Assembly (NCBI RefSeq): GCF_000190635.1
Contig: NC_015172.1
Span: forward strand, 744,001-808,000
Reading direction: 5' to 3'
Source: Syntrophobotulus glycolicus DSM 8271
GTDB lineage: Bacteria > Bacillota > Desulfitobacteriia > Desulfitobacteriales > Syntrophobotulaceae
Length of the DNA stretch: 64,000 nt
The position numbers were made by a program, and so were the translations under genes. The notes under the pieces were generated by a model. It worked only from the letters and a program-made list of their open reading frames with translations, did not search any database and had not been told where the DNA came from. Position 1 is the first letter of the stretch, and each line of letters opens with the position of its first letter. Of this stretch, positions 1-7,698 are shown in pieces.

Positions 1-180
1 CAACTTGGATGGACGGATAATTCCAAACGTCTGAGGAAATTCATGGAGAAATATTCGGAAATTCAAAAGCTGGAATGGCTTAAATTTAAGCAGGCTGGAG
101 ATCTCATCGAATCGCTAAAAAAGGTTTTGAAACGTGAACGCAGTAAAAAAGATTCGCAAGAAAAACTGCAAAAAGCATAA
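1..180 (+). CDS. GemA-like phage regulator, C-terminal end (partial)
   Basis: The reading frame is open from the first base and ends with TAA at 178-180, giving 59 residues of a protein whose start lies outside the window. The residues (LGW, then RLRKFMEKY, EWLKFKQAGDLIESLKKVL) resemble the C-terminus of the Mu gp16/GemA (DUF1018) family, which in Mu lies in the semi-essential early region before Mor. The lysine-rich end (KRERSKKDSQEKLQKA) is typical of such small DNA-modulating proteins. It sits 48 bases before the Mor-like gene in the same direction, as in Mu-like phages. The family call rests on a short fragment. Confidence 0.6.
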   Translation, partial: QLGWTDNSKRLRKFMEKYSEIQKLEWLKFKQAGDLIESLKKVLKRERSKKDSQEKLQKA

Positions 181-228
181 AAAGATTGAAATTATCCTGC
201 AAATCCTGTATAAAGGAGGTGGTTGGTT

Positions 229-540
229 TTGACCTATGAAGATTGGATGGATGAGATAAAAATCGAAGATCTGCCCTCATGTTACAGAGAAATGGTTGAA
301 ATGATCGGATTCTCAAATACCCTGAAGCTGGCCGACAAGTACCAGGGTACCGGATTTTACTTTCATAAGATGGACTCAGCCATTCAGGAAGCAAGGAATA
401 AACGGATCAAGGCAGAGTTTGACGGAAGCAATCAAAGAAGCCTGGCTAGAAAGTATCGGCTCTCAGAGGTCTGGATCCGACAGATATTAGCCGGTCAGGG
501 TTTTGACGAAAACCAGCTGACAATGTTTGAGTCCACTTAA
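229..540 (+). CDS. mor: Mor-family middle-operon transcription activator
   Basis: This is a small DNA-binding activator of the Mor/C family, which in Mu turns on the middle and late promoters. The body (LPSCYREMVEMIGFSNTLKLADKYQG) is the dimerisation part and the end (NQRSLARKYRLSEVWIRQILAG) is a helix-turn-helix. I take TTG at 229 as start because the AAAGGAGGT at 213-221 then lies 7-8 bases upstream; a TTG at 223 would be too close. It is followed by a strong terminator and a second hairpin, after which the late genes begin, so it probably drives them. Confidence 0.85.
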   Translation: MTYEDWMDEIKIEDLPSCYREMVEMIGFSNTLKLADKYQGTGFYFHKMDSAIQEARNKRIKAEFDGSNQRSLARKYRLSEVWIRQILAGQGFDENQLTMFEST

Positions 541-597
541 GCTTATAAATTAAATTTCTAAACTACTTTTCTCGATCGCTTAACACCTTGAGATATA

Positions 598-630
598 CAA
601 TCCCAGTATAAGAACTGGGATTGTTTTTAT
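598..630 (+). terminator. Rho-independent terminator after mor
   Basis: The arms CAATCCCAGT (598-607) and ACTGGGATTG (614-623) form a perfect 10-bp stem with a 6-base loop, followed by TTTTTAT. It closes the GemA/Mor transcription unit. Confidence 0.85.
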
Positions 631-687
631 TAGTCTTATATCTTTGTAGCTTAACCGGTTGGTTAGGGCGGGATTTGATATATTTGC

Positions 688-716
688 AATCTCAGTAATT
701 ACTGAGATTTTTTGTA
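688..716 (+). terminator. Second palindrome with T-run before late genes
   Basis: AATCTCAGTAA and TTACTGAGATT (688-709) form a perfect 22-bp palindrome followed by TTTTTG. It could be a second terminator, or an operator between mor and the late genes. The stretch 631-687 between the two hairpins is the likely place for a Mor-dependent late promoter, but no confident -35/-10 pair is visible. Confidence 0.5.
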
Positions 717-736
717 TTTATTAAGGAGGATAACTT

Positions 737-1186
737 ATGCAAACGGAAATCGCAACTACCGTTAATCAAGTTTTGACAAATTTGGCCATAGGAGTTTTGG
801 CCCTGCTGGGAGCGCTGGCCTCTTTCTATGTGCAGAAAGGGATCAAAAAGCTGCAGGCCGAGACACGGAAAATTCAGGATGAAGCGACTAGAAACATTTT
901 CGACACTGCGCTTACAAGGCTAAACGATGTTGCTTTAAAGACAGTCAATGCCATTGAGCAAACGGCGAAAAAAGACATTCTGCAGGCTATCACTGAGGGA
1001 ACGGCTGATCGTGATCAGTTAAAAAATCTTGCCACTGAAGCATATGAAGAAATCGTGGCAACCCTTGAACCTGAATATATGAATCTCATTGAAGATTCAA
1101 TGGGTGATGCCCAAGCCTATATCATGAACCTCATTGAAGATAAACTTGTTGAAGTCAAACAGAAATACACACAAATAAACAGCTAA
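737..1186 (+). CDS. Phage holin, LLH type
   Basis: A 149-residue protein with one N-terminal membrane segment (about residues 15-32, LAIGVLALLGALASFYV) followed by a long charged helical domain. This matches the LLH (phage_holin_6_1) family that makes membrane lesions at lysis. AAGGAGG at 723-729 sits well before the ATG. As in Mu, lysis genes precede the head genes. No endolysin is recognisable next to it in this window. Confidence 0.7.
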   Translation: MQTEIATTVNQVLTNLAIGVLALLGALASFYVQKGIKKLQAETRKIQDEATRNIFDTALTRLNDVALKTVNAIEQTAKKDILQAITEGTADRDQLKNLATEAYEEIVATLEPEYMNLIEDSMGDAQAYIMNLIEDKLVEVKQKYTQINS

Positions 1187-1200
1187 GTAAAGGTGAGAAC

Positions 1201-1527
1201 ATGATGCCGGATGTAACTTGGGTAATACAAACCCTTACAATGTTAGCCCTGGCCGTTATTAGCTACTTTATAAAAGACCTCAAAAAAAGCATCCAGGAGG
1301 ATATCGCTGATAACAAACAAAGAATCGAAGACACCAACTGTAAGGTAGAAAAATTAGAGGGCGAATTCAACAACTTTAAAGTTGAACAGGCTAAAGAAAT
1401 CTCGGCTCAATTCAAAGATTATGTATCAAAAAGTGAATTTGTCCGGGTCACGGCCAATTATGAACGCAAACTGGATAAGATCTATGATGCCGTCATGACA
1501 TTGAAAACCGGAAACAAGGAGAGCTAA
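1201..1527 (+). CDS. Membrane-anchored coiled-coil protein (DUF2730-like, Mu gp25 position)
   Basis: A 108-residue protein with an N-terminal membrane helix (about residues 8-25) and then a long heptad-type coiled coil. Order and architecture match the DUF2730/gp25 proteins of Mu-like phages that lie between lysis and small terminase genes. The role is unknown; a spanin-like lysis part is possible. Either of two adjacent ATGs (1201, 1204) could be the start, after AAAGGTGAG. Confidence 0.55.
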   Translation: MMPDVTWVIQTLTMLALAVISYFIKDLKKSIQEDIADNKQRIEDTNCKVEKLEGEFNNFKVEQAKEISAQFKDYVSKSEFVRVTANYERKLDKIYDAVMTLKTGNKES

Positions 1528-1528
1528 T

Positions 1529-1822
1529 ATGGACGACATACAAACAACGAGAAACAAAATGTATCGGGGGCAGGTTATAAAAACGCTGGGTTTTTTCTAT
1601 CCGGATCCCATGTCGGTCGAAGACCTTAAAGGGGCCTTAATAGCTAGGGGAATTACCATTACGGCCGATACGCTGAAGGTCCTTTATTATCTTGAGGATA
1701 AAGAATATATCCGTCTTAAAGATGGCTGTAAGGAATTCAGCGACGATGACATTGTGGAACTGACGGCCAAGGGAATTGATCTGCTGGAGTCCACAATCAT
1801 AGATCCCGGCGTTATTCTGTGA
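1529..1822 (+). CDS. Winged-helix phage protein (VpaChn25_0724 / Mu gp26-like)
   Basis: A 97-residue protein starting 2 bases after the previous stop, with an AAGGAGAG ribosome site inside the upstream gene. Alternating helices and a beta hairpin (SVEDLKGALIARG, TLKVLYYLEDKEYIRLKDG, VELTAKGIDLLES) have the look of a winged helix. In Mu-like phages this small protein lies just before DUF3486, and it may act with the terminase. Function is inferred from position. Confidence 0.6.
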   Translation: MDDIQTTRNKMYRGQVIKTLGFFYPDPMSVEDLKGALIARGITITADTLKVLYYLEDKEYIRLKDGCKEFSDDDIVELTAKGIDLLESTIIDPGVIL

Positions 1823-1829
1823 GGCGCTT

Positions 1830-2390
1830 ATGTCTAAGAAGCGCAGAACTAGAATTTTTTCAAAGATAGACGAGCTGCCGGCAGAACTTCGGGAAGAAGT
1901 CAACTGGATGCTGTACAGCCCGGCCTATACTTATTTGGATATCGCCCTATGGCTTCAAGAAAACAACTATGACATATCCAGATCAGCCGTGGGCAGATAC
2001 GCCCTCCGGCAAAATGCGGTGGCTCAAAAGCTCAGAGAAGCACAGGAACAAACTAAGGCTTTAGTCAATGTCATTAAACAGAATCCGGAGGCCGATTATA
2101 CCGAGGCCACCATGCAGATGCTCATGAGTGAGCTGACCAAAAAAATTGCCAGCGCACAAGAGGAATTTGACGAGATGGACCTGGACAAAGCCGGACGCCT
2201 GGTCGTAGCAATATCCCGCACTAAAGTTTACAAAGATCGGGTCAAGGCAGATTTAATGAAAAAGGTTGACCTGGCCTTTACTAAATTCAAAGACCAGATA
2301 CCGCAGGTCATCAAGAATGATCCGGACTTAAGCCGGCGCATGGAAGAATTGCTGGAAGAAGCGAAAGCCCTGGTGTTGACCGATGAATGA
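1830..2390 (+). CDS. Small terminase subunit, DUF3486 family (Mu gp27-like)
   Basis: A 186-residue protein with an N-terminal DNA-binding part (PAELREEVNWML, then YTYLDIALWLQENNYDISRSAVGRY) typical of DUF3486, followed by a helical oligomerisation region. In Mu-like phages the family is the small terminase partner that recognises phage DNA for packaging. Its end overlaps the large subunit start by 8 bases, so the two are probably translationally coupled. Confidence 0.8.
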   Translation: MSKKRRTRIFSKIDELPAELREEVNWMLYSPAYTYLDIALWLQENNYDISRSAVGRYALRQNAVAQKLREAQEQTKALVNVIKQNPEADYTEATMQMLMSELTKKIASAQEEFDEMDLDKAGRLVVAISRTKVYKDRVKADLMKKVDLAFTKFKDQIPQVIKNDPDLSRRMEELLEEAKALVLTDE

Positions 2391-4038
2391 TTTGGAACAG
2401 TTTGCCGGGCAGTTTGGGAAAAGTCAGGCACTCTCCTTTCCGGAATATTGCCTGAAGCATATTATCCTGGATGACCTTACACCGTATGATGTCTACAATC
2501 GTCCATACATGGCGGAGATTGTAAAGACCAGCTTCAAACATCCGAACTCTGTCGTGTCCAAAGGAGCACAGACGGGTTTCAGTACTTATTATCTGGCGCG
2601 GGCTATGTATATGGTGGACGTACTGGGAGCTAATCTGATCTACTACCTTCCTACTGACAAACTCGCAATCCGATTTGGAGAAACCCGCTTTGATCCCTAT
2701 GTTGACCGCAGTGAATATTTGAAGTCACGCCTTATGGGAACTGATAAGGCGGGTTTGAAACAAATAGGAACTCACTTCTTTTATATGTTAGGTTTGCACG
2801 GTAAAGGTGGGGCGATCTCCATTCCGGCAGATGAGATCTTATTTGATGAAGTTGCCTTGATCAACCGTGAAAACATGGATCTGGCCCAGGACAGGATCCT
2901 GGCTTCTAAACTCGGTTGGCAAAGATACTTCTCTGCCCCATTGTTCGAGGAAGACGGAATCGACGAACTGTACCGCCAGAGCGATATGCGGAAATGGCTG
3001 GTGAAATGCTCAGGCTGTAATCACTACTCAATTGTGGAAGAAGATTTTCCGGATAACATCCTGGAAACGAAAGATTCAGACAAAAGGTCTATTCGGATTA
3101 TTTGTTCGAAGTGTGGCAAACCTCTGGATGTTGCCCAAGGAAAATGGGTCCCAGAACATCCGGATAAAACGGATGAGACTATAGGTTATCGGGTACCGCA
3201 GCTGATCATTCCAGACGCCAGGCTTGACCTTATCTGGAGCCGTTGGAAACGTGCCCAGGGGAAACCCAATAAGCTGGCCCTAGTCCGCAGGTCCGCGCTT
3301 GGGATTGCCGACAGCGGGAATATGCAGCCGATCAACTCCACAACATTGCAACTGGTGGAAGCCGCAGGAGATTACTACTTCCAAGACTCTTCTGAAGAAG
3401 CTTGCGGGATCGGGATCGACATGGGCGACGCCGCCCACGTTGCGGTGCTGGCTCCCTACAAAGAAGACGGGTTCCGGATTGTGGCCGCCTGGCATGTTGA
3501 CGTGGAAGATCTGTTGGAGATGATCCCACACCTGGAAGAAACATATAATGTCGGCTGCCTGGTGATTGACGCCATGCCATACAAGACGGAGTCCAAACGG
3601 GTGGTCAGGATCCTACAGACAGCTACCGGTTACATCCAATACTTTAAACAGAATTACAAAGAATCGACCGAAGGTGAAGAAGAAAAACAGGTTAACGTCA
3701 TTCAGGTGGATCGGGATGAGTCCCTGGATGAGACAACGGAACTTTTCGGCTGTAACCCACCCAGGGCACTGCTTTTTAAGCCCAGAAATATCGAGGAAGA
3801 GAACACCCTGGAAGAAATACGCCGACAATTGAAGAAGCTCCTGAAGGAAGAGATTATCGGAGCTGACAGCAACAAACGGATTAGTTATAAAAAGAACGTG
3901 GAAAATCACTTTGGTATGGCTATCAATTCCGGCCGGATTGCCTTGAATCAGATGGGTGTTCATGGGAAGAAAAAAGGCCCGGCGATAAGCGGCGGTCAGG
4001 TAATCGGGCGGAGCTTAGCCTCAGACATTCACTGGTAA
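2383..4038 (+). CDS. Terminase large subunit (GpA/gp28-like)
   Basis: A 551-residue packaging motor. The ATPase half shows a Walker A-like SKGAQTGFST near residue 54 and an acidic DEILFDEVA segment near residue 150 as Walker B. A zinc-ribbon-like insertion (CSGC...CSKC, about residues 207-245) resembles GpA-type terminases. The nuclease half begins with GIDMGDAAHVAVL around residue 345. It follows the DUF3486 gene and precedes the portal, the standard Mu order. Confidence 0.85.
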   Translation: MNDLEQFAGQFGKSQALSFPEYCLKHIILDDLTPYDVYNRPYMAEIVKTSFKHPNSVVSKGAQTGFSTYYLARAMYMVDVLGANLIYYLPTDKLAIRFGETRFDPYVDRSEYLKSRLMGTDKAGLKQIGTHFFYMLGLHGKGGAISIPADEILFDEVALINRENMDLAQDRILASKLGWQRYFSAPLFEEDGIDELYRQSDMRKWLVKCSGCNHYSIVEEDFPDNILETKDSDKRSIRIICSKCGKPLDVAQGKWVPEHPDKTDETIGYRVPQLIIPDARLDLIWSRWKRAQGKPNKLALVRRSALGIADSGNMQPINSTTLQLVEAAGDYYFQDSSEEACGIGIDMGDAAHVAVLAPYKEDGFRIVAAWHVDVEDLLEMIPHLEETYNVGCLVIDAMPYKTESKRVVRILQTATGYIQYFKQNYKESTEGEEEKQVNVIQVDRDESLDETTELFGCNPPRALLFKPRNIEEENTLEEIRRQLKKLLKEEIIGADSNKRISYKKNVENHFGMAINSGRIALNQMGVHGKKKGPAISGGQVIGRSLASDIHW

Positions 4039-4051
4039 ACGAGGAGGAAAT

Positions 4052-5311
4052 ATGGACAGATCACTGCTCGGACAAACAGGATCACAACTACAGGCAATGA
4101 TTTACGCATTTGACGGAGCTGTCTACAATCCGGAAGCTATCCGCCTGAAAGAATACGAGCGTATGTTAGATACGGATGAAACCGTAGGTATCGCCTTCGA
4201 TTTCCTTTCTCTTTCGATCTTAAGCCTAATGGGTACCTATCATCATCCTGACGATAAAATAACTACTTTCATCCATGAATGCCTGGAAGGTATGCAGGAC
4301 AGCCTACCGATCGCCGCTATGGACATTCTTTCGGCTCTCTGGGCAGGGTTTTCAGCCACTGAAATTGTCTGGAAGCCAGAAGGAAGACAGATTAAGCTTG
4401 ACTACATGGCAACCTATCACCCTTCTACGATCACTTTTGTACTTAATAACCGGGGCCGCCTGAGTGGTGTGAAGCAGCGCTGGATATTCTCGGCTCTGGA
4501 TACGGACATCCCGGTCGAAAAATGCCTGATCTATACGCACAATAAACGGTTCAACAACTATTACGGGATCTCTGCCTTTAAACGGCTGCGAAAAAATTGG
4601 CTTCTAAAAGACGCTTTTCTAAAGATGTGGGCGCGGGCTTTGGATAAATACGGGACCCCGCTCACCACAGCAATTGTCCCTGAAGGAAATGTAGTCGATC
4701 CAGAAACAAACGAAGAAATATCCCAGTTAGGATATGCGACTAAGCTACTGGCTAATCTGCAAAACGGCACCGCTTTGGCTTTATCGGCCAAAGGAGATAA
4801 AGATAACCGCCTGCCGGACATCAAAACGACTTTTCCCGGCAGCGGCGTCGGGGATTCTTTTAACCAGGCCGTCGGATACCTAAATAAAATGATCTGCCGG
4901 GGCCTCCTCATTCCCTCGCTGGTTCTGGATGAGGGCGCACGCAGCGGAAGTTATGCTTTGGGGGAAAGTCACTTTGACGCTTTTATGTTGGGGATCCGGA
5001 CAATTTATGTGCAGGTGACAGACATTATCCTGGATCAACTCATTCGGCGTCTGGTTGAATATAACTTTGGACCGCAAGACGAGTATGGCACCTTTCAAGA
5101 AAAGCCGCCCGGATCGGACCAGATTAAAGTACTTTCAGAAGCTTTCCAGGCACTGACAAACGGCGGGTATATGGATCCCTCTGTTCAAGAAGATCTGAAT
5201 TATGTCCGGGTTGCAACCGGCCTGCCGGAACGGGAAGTAAAAGAAGCAACTAAAGAGACAGTGAAAAAGAGTTATTCCCGGTATTTGAGAGGCGATGACA
5301 ATGGACAGTAA
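4052..5311 (+). CDS. Portal protein, DUF935 (Mu gp29-like)
   Basis: A 419-residue portal protein of the DUF935 family, which forms the ring through which DNA enters the head. Features include GIAFDFLSLSIL near the N-terminus, a central WSAGFSATEIVWK-type segment, and RGLLIPSLVLDEGARSGSYALGESH in the crown region. GAGGAGG precedes the ATG. It overlaps the F-like head gene by 17 bases. Confidence 0.88.
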   Translation: MDRSLLGQTGSQLQAMIYAFDGAVYNPEAIRLKEYERMLDTDETVGIAFDFLSLSILSLMGTYHHPDDKITTFIHECLEGMQDSLPIAAMDILSALWAGFSATEIVWKPEGRQIKLDYMATYHPSTITFVLNNRGRLSGVKQRWIFSALDTDIPVEKCLIYTHNKRFNNYYGISAFKRLRKNWLLKDAFLKMWARALDKYGTPLTTAIVPEGNVVDPETNEEISQLGYATKLLANLQNGTALALSAKGDKDNRLPDIKTTFPGSGVGDSFNQAVGYLNKMICRGLLIPSLVLDEGARSGSYALGESHFDAFMLGIRTIYVQVTDIILDQLIRRLVEYNFGPQDEYGTFQEKPPGSDQIKVLSEAFQALTNGGYMDPSVQEDLNYVRVATGLPEREVKEATKETVKKSYSRYLRGDDNGQ

Positions 5312-6128
5312 AGCGCTTTTTTGGCAGCTGGATCAAGCGGAATCTCGGCAATTACAGCGTTGGGAATCCTGGATCAAGGCTGTAGAGCGCAGCATCCCCT
5401 GGCGGGAAATGGAACGCCTGGATAAAGCATCGGGAACGCAACTATCAAAACTGGCTCTCCTGCCGGAATTTCAGGTTAACATCACCGGCCTGGGAAAAAT
5501 CATGGCTGACCATGGTGCAGAAATGATCGGCGCCGGCATGGCGCACGGTGACCTCCTTGTGGCCGAACTGCACAAAAAGTATCGTCCGCGCAAGCTCGCT
5601 GATCTGCCGGGATGGGATCCGGAGAAGGCAACACCAACGCCGGAAGAAGCAATCAGCGTCATGGAACGCAGATCTCTGGTGCTGTCCGGAGACGTCGGGC
5701 TACAAATGGAAGCCGATATCAAAAAAACCATGGTGGAATATTTGATCGGGACCTCGCGCGATGAGACGGAAAGCCGGATCGTGGATCTGTTGCAGGATAC
5801 ACAGGAACGAGCCTCGCTGATCACGACGACGGAAAGCACCTACGCCTATAACCGGGGCCGTCTCGTAAGCTTCAAGGAAAACGATGTGGATTATGTTCGC
5901 TTCAGTGCTATTCGGGACGGGCGAACGTCTGAGCAGTGTAACAGCCGCCACGGACTGATCATGCGCTTGGATGATCCAAGATTGGCTGACAATACGCCTC
6001 CTCTGCATGGCCGCTGCCGATCGGTTTTAGATCCGTTGTACAGCGAATATCAGCCAGAAATGCTGACAAAGGAAAATCAGGATTGGAGTAAGGTGGTAGC
6101 CCTGCCGAAAGGCTGGAGAGCTGCTTAA
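5295..6128 (+). CDS. Minor head protein, Mu F-like (gp30)
   Basis: A 277-residue protein with the Phage_Mu_F domain in its second half: TTESTYAYNRGRL, then the conserved DGRTSEQCNSRHG and TPPLHGRCRSVL motifs near residues 205-245. Family members are minor capsid proteins needed for head assembly. The start may be ATG 5295 or ATG 5301; both overlap the end of the portal gene, which suggests coupled translation. Confidence 0.85.
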   Translation: MTMDSKALFWQLDQAESRQLQRWESWIKAVERSIPWREMERLDKASGTQLSKLALLPEFQVNITGLGKIMADHGAEMIGAGMAHGDLLVAELHKKYRPRKLADLPGWDPEKATPTPEEAISVMERRSLVLSGDVGLQMEADIKKTMVEYLIGTSRDETESRIVDLLQDTQERASLITTTESTYAYNRGRLVSFKENDVDYVRFSAIRDGRTSEQCNSRHGLIMRLDDPRLADNTPPLHGRCRSVLDPLYSEYQPEMLTKENQDWSKVVALPKGWRAA

Positions 6129-6149
6129 CCTATAAAGGAGGTGATGGAA

Positions 6150-7154
6150 TTGGATAGTGAAGATCAAAAAGGCAAGCTCAAAATCCCGTTTTTTAGACTT
6201 GGTGCCTGGGTACACCCCAAATATGGCCCCATTAACGGTACCCAAGAAATGTTTAATCAAATGGTACAAAACTTTAACCAGCATGTTCTTGGTCGCCCTG
6301 TCTTTATACGCCTTGGTCATTCAACCGCTGCGGCTCCGGTTTTTGGAAATGTTCCGGCTGAAGCCTGGGTAACGGATTTGAAACAAGATGGTCCCATACT
6401 TTACGCTTTGGCCATTCCGACCAATGAGGAAATTCAAGAGGCTGTGCGCAATAAACAATACCGGTTTGCCAGTGCCGAATATGAGCTGAATTATATTGAC
6501 AAAGAAACAGGTACAAACCATGGAGCTGTTTTAAGTGCGATAGGACTGACAAATGAACCTTTCCTGACTAAGCTACCGGATACTGTGGTGTTATCAGAAC
6601 AAAATCAAGATGTTTTCTATTTGGATTATAAGGAGGTAGAAAAATCAATGACTGAAGAAAATGTAAACAATCCATTTCAAAAGCTGGCGGAAACTCTCAT
6701 CAATTTTTTTAAAACTGCCGACGGGACACCCAACATGGCTTTAGCACAAACACAGGTAAAGCCGCCTTTAACGGAGGAGCAGCAAACCCAGCTGGCAGAA
6801 GTCCCGAAACTCACTGAACAGTTAAAGCAGACTCAAGCTCTTTTAGAGGAACAGGTTGCAAAGACCCAGGAAGCTATTATCGATCACAAGCTGGCTGAAC
6901 TGGTTGCTCAGGGAATCCCGCCTGTTATGACGGAAAAAATCCGTCCGATACTTTTAGCCCAGGGAGTTGAGGGCAAAATCAAGCTGGCGGATGGAACAGA
7001 AAAACCTCTTGCCGACGTCTTGCTGGAAACCCTGGCAGCTCTGCCGCAGGATCAAAGAGTAAAGCTTTCGCAGGCCGGCTATCAGAGCAGCCGAAAAAAT
7101 GGCTTGACAGCTAAAGATCTCTATGGGGATATTGTTCCGGGATTAAAAGATTAA
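6150..7154 (+). CDS. Mu I-like prohead protease with C-terminal scaffold part
   Basis: A 334-residue protein. The N-terminal half is the Mu I protease domain (RLGAWVHPKYGPINGT, VFIRLGHS, RFASAEYELNY, LSAIGLTNEP), which cleaves scaffold and itself during head maturation. The C-terminal half is helical and charged, as expected of a scaffold. I take TTG 6150 as start because AAAGGAGGTG at 6134-6143 is then correctly spaced; GTG 6141 overlaps that site, and ATG 6144 is too close. A separate internal start at 6648 is described below. Confidence 0.85.
   Translation: MDSEDQKGKLKIPFFRLGAWVHPKYGPINGTQEMFNQMVQNFNQHVLGRPVFIRLGHSTAAAPVFGNVPAEAWVTDLKQDGPILYALAIPTNEEIQEAVRNKQYRFASAEYELNYIDKETGTNHGAVLSAIGLTNEPFLTKLPDTVVLSEQNQDVFYLDYKEVEKSMTEENVNNPFQKLAETLINFFKTADGTPNMALAQTQVKPPLTEEQQTQLAEVPKLTEQLKQTQALLEEQVAKTQEAIIDHKLAELVAQGIPPVMTEKIRPILLAQGVEGKIKLADGTEKPLADVLLETLAALPQDQRVKLSQAGYQSSRKNGLTAKDLYGDIVPGLKD
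6648..7154 (+). CDS. Nested in-frame scaffold protein (Mu Z-like)
   Basis: Inside the protease gene and in the same frame, ATG 6648 is preceded by ATAAGGAGGT at 6628-6637, a near-perfect ribosome site with 10-base spacing. Translation from here gives a 168-residue protein identical to the protease C-terminus. Mu uses the same arrangement: gene Z is an internal start of gene I and encodes the scaffold. The sequence shows the site; its use is inferred. Confidence 0.75.
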   Translation: MTEENVNNPFQKLAETLINFFKTADGTPNMALAQTQVKPPLTEEQQTQLAEVPKLTEQLKQTQALLEEQVAKTQEAIIDHKLAELVAQGIPPVMTEKIRPILLAQGVEGKIKLADGTEKPLADVLLETLAALPQDQRVKLSQAGYQSSRKNGLTAKDLYGDIVPGLKD

Positions 7155-7167
7155 GTAGGTGGACCGG

Positions 7168-7539
7168 ATGACTAAGAAGAAACGGCTCACACAGCGCGAG
7201 AAGCGTTTGATGGCCGAGGCAAAGAAGGAGCTCCAAAAGAGGGGCGTCCTTCCGCCCGACAAGGCTAGGCTCAACCGCAAGAAGTTCGCGGCGGAAGTTC
7301 TCGCCGAGTTTGACGAGTTCGGCGGCATAGAGGACACGCTTTATTTGCACAAGGCTATCTACTGCATGGTCGGCCCAGATATGAGAGAGGTTTCGTCCGA
7401 GCAAGTCGGCGTCCTCAAGCTACTCAAGATCGCGATCGAGACTAAAAAGTTCATGAAGGGGCTCTCCTCAGAGGGCCGCTCTCAATACACAATTGGGGAA
7501 TATATCGACAAGGTCGTCCACCCCATCATGAGACTTTAA
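7168..7539 (+). CDS. Unrecognised gene between protease and capsid (possible moron)
   Basis: A 123-residue basic protein that I do not recognise. The first 45 residues are very lysine/arginine-rich (TKKKRLTQREKRLMAEAKKEL, shortened here) and the rest is mixed helical. Codon use is visibly richer in C/G third positions (CTC, GTC, AAG) than in the flanking head genes, suggesting separate acquisition. AGGTGG at 7156-7161 fits ATG 7168; GTG 7159 lies within it. It is followed by a 160-base non-coding stretch with phased GCGTTA repeats before the capsid gene. Confidence 0.6.
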   Translation: MTKKKRLTQREKRLMAEAKKELQKRGVLPPDKARLNRKKFAAEVLAEFDEFGGIEDTLYLHKAIYCMVGPDMREVSSEQVGVLKLLKIAIETKKFMKGLSSEGRSQYTIGEYIDKVVHPIMRL

Positions 7540-7568
7540 TCTGAGTGCCAGATCCCCTGTAACAGCTT

Positions 7569-7605
7569 GCGTTAATACTGCGTTACTGCGCGTTATTTTG
7601 CGTTA
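7569..7605. repeat. Four GCGTTA repeats at helical spacing
   Basis: GCGTTA occurs at 7569, 7580, 7590 and 7600, with steps of 11, 10 and 10 bases, so all four copies face the same side of the helix. They lie in the untranslated gap between the unrecognised gene and the capsid gene. This looks like a protein-binding array. No binding protein is known to me. Confidence 0.6.
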
Positions 7606-7698
7606 GAAATCCTCGGAGATAGGAATACCTCAATCCAAACTTCAAACAGCTCTAAAGAGCCTTATAATGAAAATTCAATTAAAGGAGTGTGACCTAAA

